Assembly (NCBI RefSeq): GCF_928381405.1
Contig: NZ_CAKMSB010000001.1
Coordinates: 186,001-250,000 of the forward strand
From: Rothia nasisuis
GTDB lineage: Bacteria; Actinomycetota; Actinomycetes; Actinomycetales; Micrococcaceae
Direction of reading: 5' to 3'
DNA: 64,000 bases
Position numbers and translations under genes: made by a program. Shown here piece by piece: positions 42,888-52,837 of the stretch. The notes beneath the pieces were generated by a model. That model saw only the letters and a program-made list of their open reading frames with translations, was not told where the DNA came from and did not search any database. The first letter of the stretch is position 1; every line of letters starts with the position of its first letter.

Positions 42888-44225
42888 CTAGTCCAGGTAG
42901 TCCCGCAAAACCTGGGAGCGGGAGGGGTGACGGAGTTTAGACATGGTCTTGGACTCAATCTGGCGGATACGCTCACGGGTAACACCGTAGACCTTGCCGA
43001 TTTCATCAAGGGTCTTGGGCTGGCCATCGGTCATACCAAAGCGCATGGCAACTACACCGGCTTCACGTTCCGAGAGGGTATCGAGAACCGAGTGTAACTG
43101 CTCCTGAAGCAGAGTGAAAGATACTGCGTCGGCAGGAACGACTGCCTCAGAGTCCTCAATCAAATCGCCGAACTCAGAGTCACCGTCCTCACCCAGGGGG
43201 GTGTGCAATGAGATGGGTTCACGACCATACTTTTGGACCTCGATGACCTTTTCAGGGGTCATGTCTAGTTCTTTAGCCAGCTCTTCTGGGGTGGGTTCGC
43301 GGCCGAGGTCTTGAAGCATCTGACGCTGTACACGAGCTAGCTTGTTAATAACTTCAACCATGTGGACGGGAATGCGGATGGTGCGGGCCTGGTCAGCCAT
43401 TGCTCGTGTAATGGCCTGGCGAATCCACCAGGTGGCGTAGGTGGAGAACTTAAAGCCCTTGGAGTAGTCGAACTTTTCAACAGCACGAATCAGGCCTAGG
43501 TTGCCTTCCTGAATCAGGTCAAGAAAGAGCATACCGCGGCCGGTGTAGCGTTTGGCCAGTGATACAACGAGGCGGAGGTTGGCTTCGAGCAGGTGGTTCT
43601 TCGCGCGGCGCCCGTCGTGAATCACCCAGCGTAGCTCTTTCTTGAGCTGGGGATCCATGTCTGGATTTTCTTTGAGCTTGTGCTCAGCGTAGAGGCCAGC
43701 CTCGATACGCATAGCCAAATCAACTTCCTGCTCAGCATTCAGCAGGGCAACTTTACCGATCTGCTTGAGGTAGTCCTTGACCGGGTCAGCTGTGGCACCG
43801 GGGGTCACAACGCGGACGGCTGGTGCGTCGTCCTCGTCGTTGTTGGTTAGCACAAAGCCGGAGCCTTTAGCCGCTACGGCTTCCGCTTCTTTTTTTTCCT
43901 CCTGCGTCACCGACTCGGTTTCGTCGCCGTCCTCATCGAGATCTTCGATGTCTTCGTCATCTAAGACTTCATCGTCGAGGCTGATGTCGTCGTCTTCGAA
44001 ATCTTCATCGGCGCTCTTAGCCTTACGAGTTTTCTTGGGCGCAGCTTTTTTCGTCGCGGTTTTCTTGGCTGCCTGCTGGGGGGCTACGGTTTCTTCGTCG
44101 TCTACTTCTACGGGCTCTGCTGCTTGGTCAGCTTTCTTAGCCTTGGCGCGGATGGAGGTCTTTTGGGCAGATGCTTTAGTGGCAGCGGTTTCGCTGGTTG
44201 CTTTCTTGCGTGCGGCTGGTGACAC
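42888..44225 (-). CDS. sigA: Principal RNA polymerase sigma factor (SigA/HrdB)
   Basis: 445 residues from GTG 44225, chosen because AAAGG lies 6 bases upstream; a TTG at 44282 would add 19 residues. The N-terminal about 145 residues are Lys/Ala- then Asp/Glu-rich, as in actinobacterial HrdB. Region 1.2 is [16 protein letters not shown] and region 2 [54 protein letters not shown], with the -10 recognition helix. Region 3 and the region 4.2 -35 helix [23 protein letters not shown] follow. It recognises the housekeeping promoters of the cell and is the partner expected for WhiB1. Confidence 0.97.
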   Translation of the reverse strand: MSPAARKKATSETAATKASAQKTSIRAKAKKADQAAEPVEVDDEETVAPQQAAKKTATKKAAPKKTRKAKSADEDFEDDDISLDDEVLDDEDIEDLDEDGDETESVTQEEKKEAEAVAAKGSGFVLTNNDEDDAPAVRVVTPGATADPVKDYLKQIGKVALLNAEQEVDLAMRIEAGLYAEHKLKENPDMDPQLKKELRWVIHDGRRAKNHLLEANLRLVVSLAKRYTGRGMLFLDLIQEGNLGLIRAVEKFDYSKGFKFSTYATWWIRQAITRAMADQARTIRIPVHMVEVINKLARVQRQMLQDLGREPTPEELAKELDMTPEKVIEVQKYGREPISLHTPLGEDGDSEFGDLIEDSEAVVPADAVSFTLLQEQLHSVLDTLSEREAGVVAMRFGMTDGQPKTLDEIGKVYGVTRERIRQIESKTMSKLRHPSRSQVLRDYLD

Positions 44226-44452
44226 AGAAAACCTTTCTGAGCTAGTTGACCGTAGCGAGTGTGTTGCGGTGTTCGCGGTCAAAACACCTAAGACCCTGTC
44301 AAGTGTGCTGGTCTTATCATGGATAGTGCACCGGGCCTTTCAGGTAGCAAACAACTATACCTAAGAGGTTTATTCCCGGTGTGTTCATCTTGATGATAAC
44401 CAAACCTTGAGCGGGGTCAGTAGTCAAGTATGACATGTTTTAGGCGTTCAGG

Positions 44453-45901
44453 CTAAGAGGCTCGGTGAATAGGTGAGCTGTTCTTAGTCACGGTGTAAGA
44501 AGGAACGCCCCCTGGCTGGCTGACCCAGGCAGGGAAAGACCCGCTATCAAGCAGGGAGTGGAGCATGATAGGGCTACGTTCGAAGACCCGTGGGTCTGCC
44601 TGTTCCAGGAGGTAGTGTGCTTCGGTGGAACGACCACGAAGCCACTTAGCCCAGGAAAGGATGGCCAAGAGCAGAGCTGCGGGTTTGCCGGTGGAAGCTG
44701 GTTCAAGTACCCAGGCTAGACATTCAAGAGCTTCAAGGCGGAGCCAATGAGGGGGTTCAGACCCGGTTCCACAGAGTAAGTGAGCGAAGCTCTCGCCTAC
44801 GCCGTCAAAGTCTTGCTTTTCGGACACCGGAGGTTGGGTCTGCTCTACCAGGTGGCCCAGGCCAATCTGTTGCAGAGCTGAGCTTGAAGGCAGAACTCGC
44901 TGAGGAACCTGACCGGCGGATTGGAGCACCTCGTACCCACTGGCGTTAATGGCACACAATACTTTCTCTGCATCGCGGTAGGTTGTTTCTGCCAGGTAGA
45001 CAAGCAGGTTCAAGGTGGCAGTACTATTCAGTGACGCCACTAGGTAGCCAGCAAGCTCTGGGTCAAGTTCAGCTCTAATGGGGTCACCGATGGCAACTTC
45101 CGCTAGCGAACAGTTCCTTGTCTCCAGGTAGGTAGTTACCCGGTTGAGGATGATATTCCACACTGCCAGCTCAGCATCGAGTTGAAAGTACTCGTTGGGG
45201 TTGAGGGTCTCTTTTTCCTCCTGAATGGTTCGGGCCGATGTTTCAACTCTCAGTATCCACGCATCGCGTTTCTGCTCGTCGACCGTGTCTTGGAGGAGGC
45301 TACCTTGCTCATCGGCATGGTCATCGAAGCTTGTAGCCACTACTGATCCGGTGGCAACGAGGTGAAGATAGACGGGGCTTGAAAGCACCTGAGCGGTGTA
45401 CCCTGAAAATTCAAGGGCCTCCCCGGATGGAGTCAAGCACCACAGTTTACGGTGACCCACTGCGATGAGGTCAAGTAACCCCAACCCCTGATGAGCAACT
45501 TCACGTACAAGCGAATGTAGGTATGACTGGGCGATTTCAACAAAGGCGCGCTCGGTGTCTAGCGCGGTTTCCCTCTCGGTATCTGACGTGGTTGACGGGT
45601 TAGGCGGCTCGGATTCAGCTGAAAAGAGAAGTACGAAGACTCGTTGTATGGGTAGTCCCATCGGTGATTCCTGCGGAATAGCTTGCAGAAATGTAGCCAA
45701 ATATTCATGCAGGTCTATGTCGTCTGGATCAGCTAAATCTACGCGGAGAACAGGCCCTACTCCCCTGCCGTCCACGGTCAGAATAACCATGGAATTTTGG
45801 GGCCAGTAGCCAAGCATGTGAACGGCTGCAGCGATCACATCTAGTTCTGATGTGAGTGAGGCAGTCGTGCGATGTTCTGGGTTGTGAGATAGAGATGTCA
45901 T
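44453..45901 (-). CDS. DUF4192 family protein
   Basis: 482 residues from ATG 45901 (a GTG at 45910 is the alternative). It begins MTSLSHNPEHRTTASLTSELDVIAAAVHMLGYWPQNSMVILTVDG, which is the DUF4192 signature (LGFxPxxSxVxL). A long helical C-terminal half follows (LECLAWVLEPASTGKPAALLLAILSWAKWLRG). The family is restricted to actinobacteria and of unknown function. It lies between sigA and PAC2, an order I recall from other Micrococcaceae. Two perfect DnaA boxes lie in its upstream gap. Confidence 0.88.
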   Translation of the reverse strand: MTSLSHNPEHRTTASLTSELDVIAAAVHMLGYWPQNSMVILTVDGRGVGPVLRVDLADPDDIDLHEYLATFLQAIPQESPMGLPIQRVFVLLFSAESEPPNPSTTSDTERETALDTERAFVEIAQSYLHSLVREVAHQGLGLLDLIAVGHRKLWCLTPSGEALEFSGYTAQVLSSPVYLHLVATGSVVATSFDDHADEQGSLLQDTVDEQKRDAWILRVETSARTIQEEKETLNPNEYFQLDAELAVWNIILNRVTTYLETRNCSLAEVAIGDPIRAELDPELAGYLVASLNSTATLNLLVYLAETTYRDAEKVLCAINASGYEVLQSAGQVPQRVLPSSSALQQIGLGHLVEQTQPPVSEKQDFDGVGESFAHLLCGTGSEPPHWLRLEALECLAWVLEPASTGKPAALLLAILSWAKWLRGRSTEAHYLLEQADPRVFERSPIMLHSLLDSGSFPAWVSQPGGVPSYTVTKNSSPIHRAS

Positions 45902-45951
45902 GTCTCTCACCTTGCCCGGCTACCGGTCTAGTTTCTAGAGCTGGTGCAGGC

Positions 45952-45960
45952 TGTGGATAA
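45952..45960 (-). promoter_or_regulatory. Perfect DnaA box (minus) upstream of the DUF4192 gene
   Basis: TGTGGATAA on the + strand, 51 bases before the DUF4192 start. Opposite in orientation to the box at 46069. Confidence 0.5.
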
Positions 45961-46068
45961 AGTGGAAGACTACCTGTCACCGTTTTTCGCACCGGCCCGG
46001 GTGTCAGCCCTCCGATAAGACCCAAAAATGGTGCACTCGTGACGGTTTTATGACATGACTTGGGTGAC

Positions 46069-46077
46069 TTATCCACA
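46069..46077 (+). promoter_or_regulatory. Perfect DnaA box between DUF4192 and PAC2 genes
   Basis: An exact TTATCCACA, 109 bases from the inverse box at 45952 and 11 bases after the PAC2 stop. Confidence 0.5.
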
Positions 46078-46087
46078 GACAAACGGG

Positions 46088-47038
46088 CTAGCGTTCGAGC
46101 CCTAACTGACCGTCATCACCCCTGCTTTTGCGGTTGAGCTGAGCCAGAAAGGCCTCAACCTCTGCGCCGATTTCATCACGGTTGGGCACCTGGCCTGCGG
46201 CCCGCTCCGAGAGGGGTAGCGCCCCGAAGCCCTGCGCCGCATTAGCATCGTAGCTTTCCTCAAGCCGCTGAATCATCCGTAAAATATCGGGGTTAGCATG
46301 TGCTTGCTCATCTATCTGAATCTGGACGTTTTCAGAGAGCTCCCTCAGGCGGTCTGAGGGCAGACTCAGCTTGGCAGCTAGCGATAGGTGCTCCATGGCA
46401 ACCAGTGCTGTTTGGGGCAACTCTGACTCTGACAGGTACTGTGGCACATTTACTGAGAAGCCAGCAGTCCCAATGCCAGCTTCCGTCAGCCTTACTTCAA
46501 GCAGACTTGAAACAGAACCTGGCACAAGAGCTTCAGGCTGGTAGGCGGAGATGCCAACGGTCAAATCCTTGCGCGACCCGTGCGCGGTCACGGGCAAAGG
46601 CCGAGTATGCGGCACGGGCATAGGAAAGGCCGTCACGGAGAGGGCCACCGAGACCTCAAGCCTCTGAGCAATATCAACAACATCGGAGGTGAAGCGTTGC
46701 CAGAGTAAGTCAGGCTCGGTGCCAGTCAATAATAAGAAAGGTTTGCCCAGGCGGTCCTCCACAGCGTATAGCTTGAGCTCAGGGAGTACAGGGTCTACGT
46801 AATGATCCTTTTTAAAGGTAATTCGAGGGCGGCGGTTGCGGTAGTCGTGAAGCATATCCGAGTCGAACTCGACAACTGGAACATTATCGAGCTCATGGAG
46901 CAACACTTCGCCCAGGTGACCAGCTGTGCCGCCTGCATCTTGCGGGTGCGACAGCGCAACAACCAAGGGCAATCCCTTAAGGCGGTCGTTCTCGAACACC
47001 CCGGCCTGTGCAATGTAGAGCTTTTCTGTTGGTGTCAT
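46088..47038 (-). CDS. PAC2-family protein
   Basis: 316 residues from ATG 47038, which has GGGGG about 9 bases upstream; the longer frame to 47116 adds a sequence unlike the family. PAC2 proteins resemble proteasome assembly chaperones and purine nucleoside phosphorylase folds. Visible features are LVVALSHPQDAGGTAGHLGEVLL, VVEFDSDMLHDYRNRRPRITF, LLLTGTEPDLLWQRF and the conserved C-terminal LEESYDANA. It may help assemble proteasome-like complexes, but no proteasome gene is in the window. Confidence 0.88.
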   Translation of the reverse strand: MTPTEKLYIAQAGVFENDRLKGLPLVVALSHPQDAGGTAGHLGEVLLHELDNVPVVEFDSDMLHDYRNRRPRITFKKDHYVDPVLPELKLYAVEDRLGKPFLLLTGTEPDLLWQRFTSDVVDIAQRLEVSVALSVTAFPMPVPHTRPLPVTAHGSRKDLTVGISAYQPEALVPGSVSSLLEVRLTEAGIGTAGFSVNVPQYLSESELPQTALVAMEHLSLAAKLSLPSDRLRELSENVQIQIDEQAHANPDILRMIQRLEESYDANAAQGFGALPLSERAAGQVPNRDEIGAEVEAFLAQLNRKSRGDDGQLGLER

Positions 47039-47221
47039 GAGTATCTGCCCCCTTGTTCTTACCGTCGCATCCCGTGTAATTGAGTCTCTATAGTACTCCA
47101 GTATTTCGCTACTCACCTCTATATGTGATGGGTTAACGGCCCTGTGTGGTCCATCTATTCCCTACAACATAACTTCAGAAGCCCTCAGTTGTTCGCTTTA
47201 CGGGGATTTAGGAGCGGCACC

Positions 47222-47242
47222 ATGGCACAGGTTACAGTTTAA
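47222..47242 (+). other. Possible 6-codon leader ORF (MAQVTV) upstream of pepA
   Basis: ATG GCA CAG GTT ACA GTT TAA, with AGGAG 7 bases upstream. A hairpin with ACCC/GGGT and CTCTAC/GTAGAG arms (about 47277-47317) and an A-tract follow before pepA. Whether it is translated is unknown. Confidence 0.25.
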
Positions 47243-47348
47243 GAAGATACGTGACTACTCTTAAAGGCGAGTATGCGTGTGTCTCTACCCGCAGTATTCC
47301 AGGGTGTAGAGAGCACTAAAAAAAAATTTCTATGCAAAGGGAGACTCA

Positions 47349-48863
47349 GTGAGCGAATCACATGACCTGTCACTGTCCGTTGTAGCCCCCGACCTTGAAA
47401 GCCTCAAGACAGATGTTCTGGTTCTTGGCGTTCACTCATCGGCTGAGGGACCAATTTTAGCTTCTCACCCCCTTACGAACAGGACGGCTGAGAGTCTTGA
47501 GGCAATTTTTGAGACTCTGGGGATCAGCGGTGGAGTGGACGAGCTGGTCCGACTTCCCGGTTTTGACGAGGTGGGAGCTGGCGTTATCGCTCTTATCGGC
47601 CTGGGGTCTCAGAAAACTGACCAGGACGAGCAGCTGGCAGCCCTGCGCTACGCGGCAGGTTCTGCGATTCGTCAGTTAGCTGGCGTGCAGAGTGTGGCTC
47701 TAGCCCTGGGAGCAGAGAATGCAGAGCAGGTTGCAGCTCTTGCCGAGGGCGCGGCCTTCGGGGCTTTCTCTGATCCCCAGCTGCGCGCCAAGACTGCCGA
47801 CTCTGTGAAGGCTCCGGTAGCTGAGATCGCCATTGTCACCGACCTGGCAGCCGCAGACTCAGAGGATGCTCTGACCCGCGCCCTGATTCTGGGGGAGGCA
47901 GTTGACCATACCCGCCGTCTGGTCAATACCCCTCCCTCCCACCTCTATCCCGAGGTTTTTGCAGAGCGAGCTTTAGAGCGCATCGAAAGTCTCAACGATG
48001 TAGTAGCGAAGGTCTGGGACTATGATCAGCTGGTTGCCGAGGGTTTCGGTGGCATTGCCGGTGTAGGCCAGGGTTCTGCGCGCAAGCCCCGCCTGGTGGA
48101 GGTCAAGTACACCCCGGCCGATGCCACCAAGACCGTAGCTATCGTGGGTAAGGGCATCACTTTTGACACCGGAGGCATTTCTCTGAAACCTGCCACCTCT
48201 ATGACCACCATGAAGTCAGACATGGCCGGTGCTGCTACCGTGCTGAATGTGGTCGCGGCTGCCGCCGAACTCCGTCTCCCTGTTGCGGTCAGCGGCTACC
48301 TCTGTCTGGCCGAGAACATGCCCGGCGGTAACTCGATTCGCCCCGAGGATGTGTTGACTATGCGGAGCGGCCACACAGTCGAGGTCATGAACACCGATGC
48401 CGAGGGGCGCCTGGTCATGGCTGATGGCCTGGCTCTGGCGTCAGAAGCTGAACCCGACGTCCTTCTCGATATCGCCACCCTAACCGGTGCCCAGCTACTT
48501 GCGCTCGGGGTGCGTACCGCAGCCGTCATGGGCACCGAGGACGTTCGTGAGCAGATTCTTGCAGCGAGCAAGTCCGCTGGCGAGGACTACTGGCCAATGC
48601 CTCTGCCTGAGCACCTACGTAAGTCCCTTAAGTCCCCCGTCGCTGATCTGCAGAATATCGGCTCTCGTTACGGCGGCATGCTGGTTGCAGGTCTCTTCCT
48701 TGAAGAGTTCGTTGGGAACAGGGACGGCGCAAAAATTCCCTGGGCCCACCTGGACTTCGCTGGCCCCTCCTTTAACGAGGAGAGCCCCTACGGCTACACT
48801 CCCAAGGAAGGAACCGGCCACTCTGTGACCACTCTCATCAAGTTCATCGAGGCCTACGCCTAA
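47349..48863 (+). CDS. pepA: Leucyl aminopeptidase (M17)
   Basis: A 504-residue hexameric di-metal aminopeptidase releasing N-terminal residues from peptides. GTG 47349 has GGGAG 6 bases upstream. The N-terminal domain covers 1-180. The catalytic domain has VGKGITFDTGGISLKPATSMTTMKSDMAGAATV with the metal-ligating Lys and Asp, and the M17 signature NTDAEGRLVMADGL with Asp and Glu ligands. Length and residues are complete. It is followed by a stem-loop and then lpd. Confidence 0.97.
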   Translation: MSESHDLSLSVVAPDLESLKTDVLVLGVHSSAEGPILASHPLTNRTAESLEAIFETLGISGGVDELVRLPGFDEVGAGVIALIGLGSQKTDQDEQLAALRYAAGSAIRQLAGVQSVALALGAENAEQVAALAEGAAFGAFSDPQLRAKTADSVKAPVAEIAIVTDLAAADSEDALTRALILGEAVDHTRRLVNTPPSHLYPEVFAERALERIESLNDVVAKVWDYDQLVAEGFGGIAGVGQGSARKPRLVEVKYTPADATKTVAIVGKGITFDTGGISLKPATSMTTMKSDMAGAATVLNVVAAAAELRLPVAVSGYLCLAENMPGGNSIRPEDVLTMRSGHTVEVMNTDAEGRLVMADGLALASEAEPDVLLDIATLTGAQLLALGVRTAAVMGTEDVREQILAASKSAGEDYWPMPLPEHLRKSLKSPVADLQNIGSRYGGMLVAGLFLEEFVGNRDGAKIPWAHLDFAGPSFNEESPYGYTPKEGTGHSVTTLIKFIEAYA

Positions 48864-48899
48864 ACACCGCTATGAGGAGTAACCAGCTTGGGTAGCTCA

Positions 48900-48936
48900 A
48901 CACCCCATGACCTGAAAACGGTGGGTCATGGGGTGT
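48900..48936 (+). terminator. Terminator of pepA
   Basis: A 13-base-pair perfect stem (48900-48912 with 48924-48936) and an 11-base loop, followed by a weakly T-rich stretch. Confidence 0.75.
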
Positions 48937-49063
48937 CATCATTTCCCTCACACCATAAAATAAAGGCCATAAGTGGCAGGTCGACTCAAACAAGCGATAA
49001 GCTAGAAACCGACAGTACATAAGGGGGCTTAGGCCTCCGCGACCCATGCAAGGGAGCGTCAAC

Positions 49064-50440
49064 GTGGCCGACTCGGCAACAACAGAATTCGATATCCTCA
49101 TCCTCGGCGGCGGTAGCGCCGGTTACTCCGCAGCTCTGCGCGCGGTACAGCTGGGCTTCACCGTAGGTCTGATCGAAAAGAGCAACCTGGGCGGTACCTG
49201 CCTGCACACCGGTTGCATTCCCACCAAGGCTTACCTGCACGCTGCAGAACTCGCCTCTGAGGCTCAGCACGCTTCTAAGTACGGCGTAAACACTACTCTT
49301 GAGTCCATCGATATGGCTAAGGTTCGCGACTACAAGGACGGCATCGTCGCCGGCAAGTTCAAGGGCCTGACCGGTCTTCTCAAGATGAAGAAGGTCACCG
49401 TCATTGAGGGTGAAGGCAAGCTCACCGGCAAGGACACCATCACCGTGGGTGGCACCGAGTACAGGGGCAAGCACATCATCCTGGCATCAGGTTCTGTCTC
49501 CAAGACCTTCGGTATCGAGATTCGCGACCGTGTGCTCACCTCCACAGAAGCACTCGAAATGGACTACCTGCCCAAGAGCGCCATCGTTCTCGGCGGCGGC
49601 GTTATCGGCTCAGAGTTCGCTTCCATGTGGAACTCCATGGGCGTTGAGGTCACCATTATCGAGGGCCTACCCCACCTGGTTCCCAACGAAGACCCCTCCA
49701 TCATTAAGGTGGTCGAGCGCGAGTTCAAGAAGCGCGGCATCAAGTCCTCACTGGGTAAGTTCTTTAAGACCGTAGAGCAGGACGCCAACGGAGCCAAGGT
49801 CACCCTTGAAGATGGCACCGCCTTCGAAGCCGACATCGTGCTGGTTGCTGTAGGCCGCGGCCCCAACACCGAGGGCTTTGGTTACGACGAGCAGGGTCTG
49901 ACCATGGACCGTGGCTTCGTTATCACCAACGAGCGCCTACACACAGGGGTGGGCAATATCTACGCTATTGGCGACATCGTCCCCGGTGTTCAGCTAGCCC
50001 ACCGCGGCTACCAGCAGGGCCGCTTTGTGGCTGAAGAAATCGCCGGTCTTTCACCTCAGGTTGTAGAAGACATCAACATCCCCAAGGTTACTTTCTGCGA
50101 GCCCGAGATTGCTTCCATCGGCTACTCACAGCCCAAGGCTGAAGAGAAGTTCGGCAAGGAAAACGTTGAGGTTGCAGAGTACAACCTGGCCGGCAATGGT
50201 AAGTCCTCCATCCTAGGCACCGGCGGCCTGGTCAAGGTTGTTCGCGAAAAGGACGGCCCCATCATTGGTGTGCACGCAGTCGGCAAGCGCATGGGCGAGC
50301 AGATCGGTGAGGCTCAGATGTGGGTTGTCTGGGAAGCCTTCCCCGAAGACGTCGCCCAGTTTATTCACGCCCACCCCACCCAAAACGAATCCCTGGGCGA
50401 GGCCGCGATGGCTCTGGCTGGCGCACCCTTGCACGGCTAA
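49064..50440 (+). CDS. lpd: Dihydrolipoyl dehydrogenase (E3)
   Basis: 458 residues from GTG 49064 (AAGGGAG 7 bases upstream; the frame from 49046 is not needed). FAD site FDILILGGGSAGYSAALRAVQLG, redox disulfide GGTCLHTGCIPTKA, NAD site AIVLGGGVIGSEFASMWNSMG, second FAD motif GNIYAIGDIVPG, and C-terminal active-site IHAHPTQNESLGEA with the His-Glu pair. It reoxidises dihydrolipoyl groups of 2-oxoacid dehydrogenases; sucB follows on the same strand. A hairpin lies between them. Confidence 0.98.
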   Translation: MADSATTEFDILILGGGSAGYSAALRAVQLGFTVGLIEKSNLGGTCLHTGCIPTKAYLHAAELASEAQHASKYGVNTTLESIDMAKVRDYKDGIVAGKFKGLTGLLKMKKVTVIEGEGKLTGKDTITVGGTEYRGKHIILASGSVSKTFGIEIRDRVLTSTEALEMDYLPKSAIVLGGGVIGSEFASMWNSMGVEVTIIEGLPHLVPNEDPSIIKVVEREFKKRGIKSSLGKFFKTVEQDANGAKVTLEDGTAFEADIVLVAVGRGPNTEGFGYDEQGLTMDRGFVITNERLHTGVGNIYAIGDIVPGVQLAHRGYQQGRFVAEEIAGLSPQVVEDINIPKVTFCEPEIASIGYSQPKAEEKFGKENVEVAEYNLAGNGKSSILGTGGLVKVVREKDGPIIGVHAVGKRMGEQIGEAQMWVVWEAFPEDVAQFIHAHPTQNESLGEAAMALAGAPLHG

Positions 50441-50459
50441 ATGAGGCATCGGTGTAGTA

Positions 50460-50482
50460 GGTGAGGTACCTGCCACCTCACC
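50460..50482 (+). terminator. Hairpin between lpd and sucB
   Basis: An eight-base-pair perfect stem GGTGAGGT/ACCTCACC with a 7-base loop and no strong T-run. It may attenuate read-through or mark the 3' end of the lpd message. Confidence 0.45.
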
Positions 50483-50532
50483 GTCTGCCCGCTACAGTTT
50501 TTAAATTACTCACAAGGAGAGCACGAAGGATT

Positions 50533-52260
50533 ATGTCCACCACCGTAGAACTGCCCGCCCTGGGCGAATCCGTGACCGAGGGTACCGTTACCCGCTGGCT
50601 CGTTGAGGTTGGTGAAACCGTTGAGGTTGACCAGCCCATCGTTGAGGTTTCCACTGACAAGGTTGACACCGAGGTCCCCTCACCCGTAGCCGGTGTTGTT
50701 GAGAAGATTCTGGTTGAAGAGGACGAGGACGTCGAAGTCGGCGCCCCCCTGGTAGTCATTGGCGATGGCTCCGGCGCAGGTTCATCTGACGATGCCCCGG
50801 CAGCAGAAGCCCCCGAGGCTGAAAAGAAGGAAGAAGCTCCCGCAGCTGAGGAAGAGAAGGAAGAGGCACCCGCTGCCGCTCCCGCGTCCTCCGGTTCAGC
50901 TTCAGGCACCGAGGTTACCCTGCCTGCTCTGGGCGAGTCCGTGACTGAAGGCACCATCACCCGCTGGCTCAAGGAAGTTGGTGAGGAAGTCGCCGTCGAT
51001 GAGCCCCTCGTTGAGGTTTCCACTGACAAGGTTGATACCGAAGTTCCCTCCCCCGTAGCAGGAACTCTGCTCGAAATCCGTATCCAGGAGGACGAGGACG
51101 CCGAGGTCGGCCAGGTTCTGGCTATCATCGGTGACGCTTCTGCCGCTGCACCTGCCGCCGCTGAGGAAAAGAAGGAAGAAACCTCAACGCCTGAAGAGAA
51201 GGAAGAAGCCCCAGCTGCTGAGGAGGAGAAAGCAGAAGAGGTTGCTCCCGTTTCGTCCACCGATGAAGCTGCTGAAGCGCCTGCTGTTGAACTACCCTCT
51301 GGAGACAACGGTGAGGCCTACGTTACTCCCCTGGTTCGTAAGCTAGCCAAACAAGAGGGTATCGACCTTTCCACCCTTAAGGGCACCGGCGTGGGCGGCC
51401 GCATCCGTAAGCAGGATGTTCTGGCAGCAGCCGAGTCTAAGAAGGGGGCAGCTCCCGTTGCTGCGGCCCCCGCAGCCGAAGCACCTGCAACCGCAGCTCC
51501 TGCTAAGAAGGAAGCCCCCCAGGTTGCAGCGTCCTCAAAGCGCGGCACCACGGAGAAGGCGCCCCGCATTCGTCAGACCGTAGCTAAGCGCATGGTTGAG
51601 TCTCTGGCGGTGTCTGCCCAGCTGACCACTGTTCAGGAAGTCGATTTGACCCGACTGGTTGCTCTACGCAACAAGGCTAAGGCTGGTTTTGAAGCCCGCG
51701 AGGGTACCAAGCTGACCTTCCTGCCCTTCTTCACCAAGGCAGTGACCGAAGCTCTGCAGCAGTTCCCCCAGTTCAACTCATCCATGAGCGAGGACTACAA
51801 GGAAATCACCTACCATGGCTCCGAGAATATTGGCCTGGCAGTTGACACTCCTAAGGGCTTGTTAGTTCCCGTGGTCAAGGACGCCGGTGACCTCAACATC
51901 GCAGGTATCGCCAAGAAGATTAACGACGTTGCCAAGCGTGCCCGTGACGGCCAGGTTGGCCCCGAAGAGCTGTCAGGTTCAACCTTCACTATCTCCTCTA
52001 CCGGCCAGTCAGGCGGTGTCTTCTTCACCCCGATTATCAACCAGCCTAACGTTGCAATTCTGGGCATTGGCTCTACCAACAAGCGCCCCGCCGTCATTCA
52101 GGATGCCGAGGGTAACGATGTGATTGCTATCCGCTCACTGGCCTACTTCGCACTGACCTACGACCACCGCGTCGTTGACGGTGCAGACGCCGGCCGTTTC
52201 TTGGCCTTCCTCAAGAACCGTCTTGAAGAAGCAGCCTTCGAAGCTGAAGTTGGTCTCTAA
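50533..52260 (+). CDS. sucB: 2-oxoacid dehydrogenase E2, dihydrolipoamide succinyltransferase (two lipoyl domains)
   Basis: 575 residues from ATG 50533. Two lipoyl domains (about 1-78 and 130-207), each with [16 protein letters not shown] (first lipoyl Lys is K43), joined by Ala/Pro/Glu/Lys-rich linkers. A peripheral-subunit-binding domain (about 258-295, [33 protein letters not shown]) and a catalytic acyltransferase domain with the active-site [15 protein letters not shown] follow. Actinobacterial proteins of this type serve 2-oxoglutarate and/or pyruvate dehydrogenase. The E1 subunits are not in the window. Lipoylation depends on lipB/lipA, 2.5 kb downstream. Confidence 0.95.
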   Translation: MSTTVELPALGESVTEGTVTRWLVEVGETVEVDQPIVEVSTDKVDTEVPSPVAGVVEKILVEEDEDVEVGAPLVVIGDGSGAGSSDDAPAAEAPEAEKKEEAPAAEEEKEEAPAAAPASSGSASGTEVTLPALGESVTEGTITRWLKEVGEEVAVDEPLVEVSTDKVDTEVPSPVAGTLLEIRIQEDEDAEVGQVLAIIGDASAAAPAAAEEKKEETSTPEEKEEAPAAEEEKAEEVAPVSSTDEAAEAPAVELPSGDNGEAYVTPLVRKLAKQEGIDLSTLKGTGVGGRIRKQDVLAAAESKKGAAPVAAAPAAEAPATAAPAKKEAPQVAASSKRGTTEKAPRIRQTVAKRMVESLAVSAQLTTVQEVDLTRLVALRNKAKAGFEAREGTKLTFLPFFTKAVTEALQQFPQFNSSMSEDYKEITYHGSENIGLAVDTPKGLLVPVVKDAGDLNIAGIAKKINDVAKRARDGQVGPEELSGSTFTISSTGQSGGVFFTPIINQPNVAILGIGSTNKRPAVIQDAEGNDVIAIRSLAYFALTYDHRVVDGADAGRFLAFLKNRLEEAAFEAEVGL

Positions 52261-52301
52261 ACCTGGCTGTTTAGTTCTCTGAGCTAAATCAAGATAGAGG
52301 T

Positions 52302-52329
52302 GCCCCAACGGCGGATTCGCCGTTGGGGC
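52302..52329 (+). terminator. Terminator of sucB
   Basis: A 12-base-pair perfect stem (52302-52313 with 52318-52329) and a 4-base loop, then TCCTTGTTTG. Confidence 0.9.
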
Positions 52330-52438
52330 TCCTTGTTTGATGCGCTGCCGCATGGCAAAAGGCACGTGGTCACGCCCACATACCGGTTTTGCTGTCATAG
52401 TGTCATTAAGCCCCCACATCTTAAGTAGACTTGTGGTT

Positions 52439-52822
52439 ATGGCTATCGCATTTTCTATCCTTCTTTTTCTGCACATTGTGGGTGCAGCTATGGTCTTCGG
52501 CATCTGGCTCGGTACCTTCAAAAAGGGCATTGTTCTGCCCGGGCAGTTCCATGCAGCTCTGCTACAGGTTGTGACCGGCTTCGGCCTCTACTTCATCCAG
52601 ATGGCCGAGAATATGACTCTCAACCATATGATGATTGGTATTAAAATTGTTCTTGCCCTTGTCATCACAGGTGCTGCTTTCATGGGCCAGAAGAAATACA
52701 AGGCGGCCCGGGCCCTGGGAACCCCTGAATCTGGCCGCAATGTGGCCCTGGCCCATACCGTTGGCGGACTAGCTCTCATCAACATCGCCATCGCTGTTTT
52801 CATGCAATACCCCGCTATCTAA
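52439..52822 (+). CDS. Small integral membrane protein of unknown function
   Basis: 127 residues from ATG 52439 (GTG 52433 possible; no clear Shine-Dalgarno). Four hydrophobic helices: AIAFSILLFLHIVGAAMVFGIWL (2-24), LLQVVTGFGLYFI, MIGIKIVLALVITGAAFMG and a C-terminal one. The His in the first helix and overall plan resemble small haem-copper-oxidase-like or DUF2269-like proteins, but this is not secure. Commonly found between sucB and the downstream kinase-like gene in Micrococcaceae (recollection). Confidence 0.72.
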   Translation: MAIAFSILLFLHIVGAAMVFGIWLGTFKKGIVLPGQFHAALLQVVTGFGLYFIQMAENMTLNHMMIGIKIVLALVITGAAFMGQKKYKAARALGTPESGRNVALAHTVGGLALINIAIAVFMQYPAI

Positions 52823-52837
52823 CGTTCACGTTCCGCA

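Noticed and set aside
44226-44282. 19-residue N-terminal extension of sigA from a TTG
   Set aside because: GTG 44225 has a much better Shine-Dalgarno (AAAGG, 6 bases), so the shorter protein is preferred.
50533-51150. Internal near-duplicate of about 400 bases in sucB
   Set aside because: This is the two-lipoyl-domain architecture normal for actinobacterial E2 proteins, not a recent duplication.
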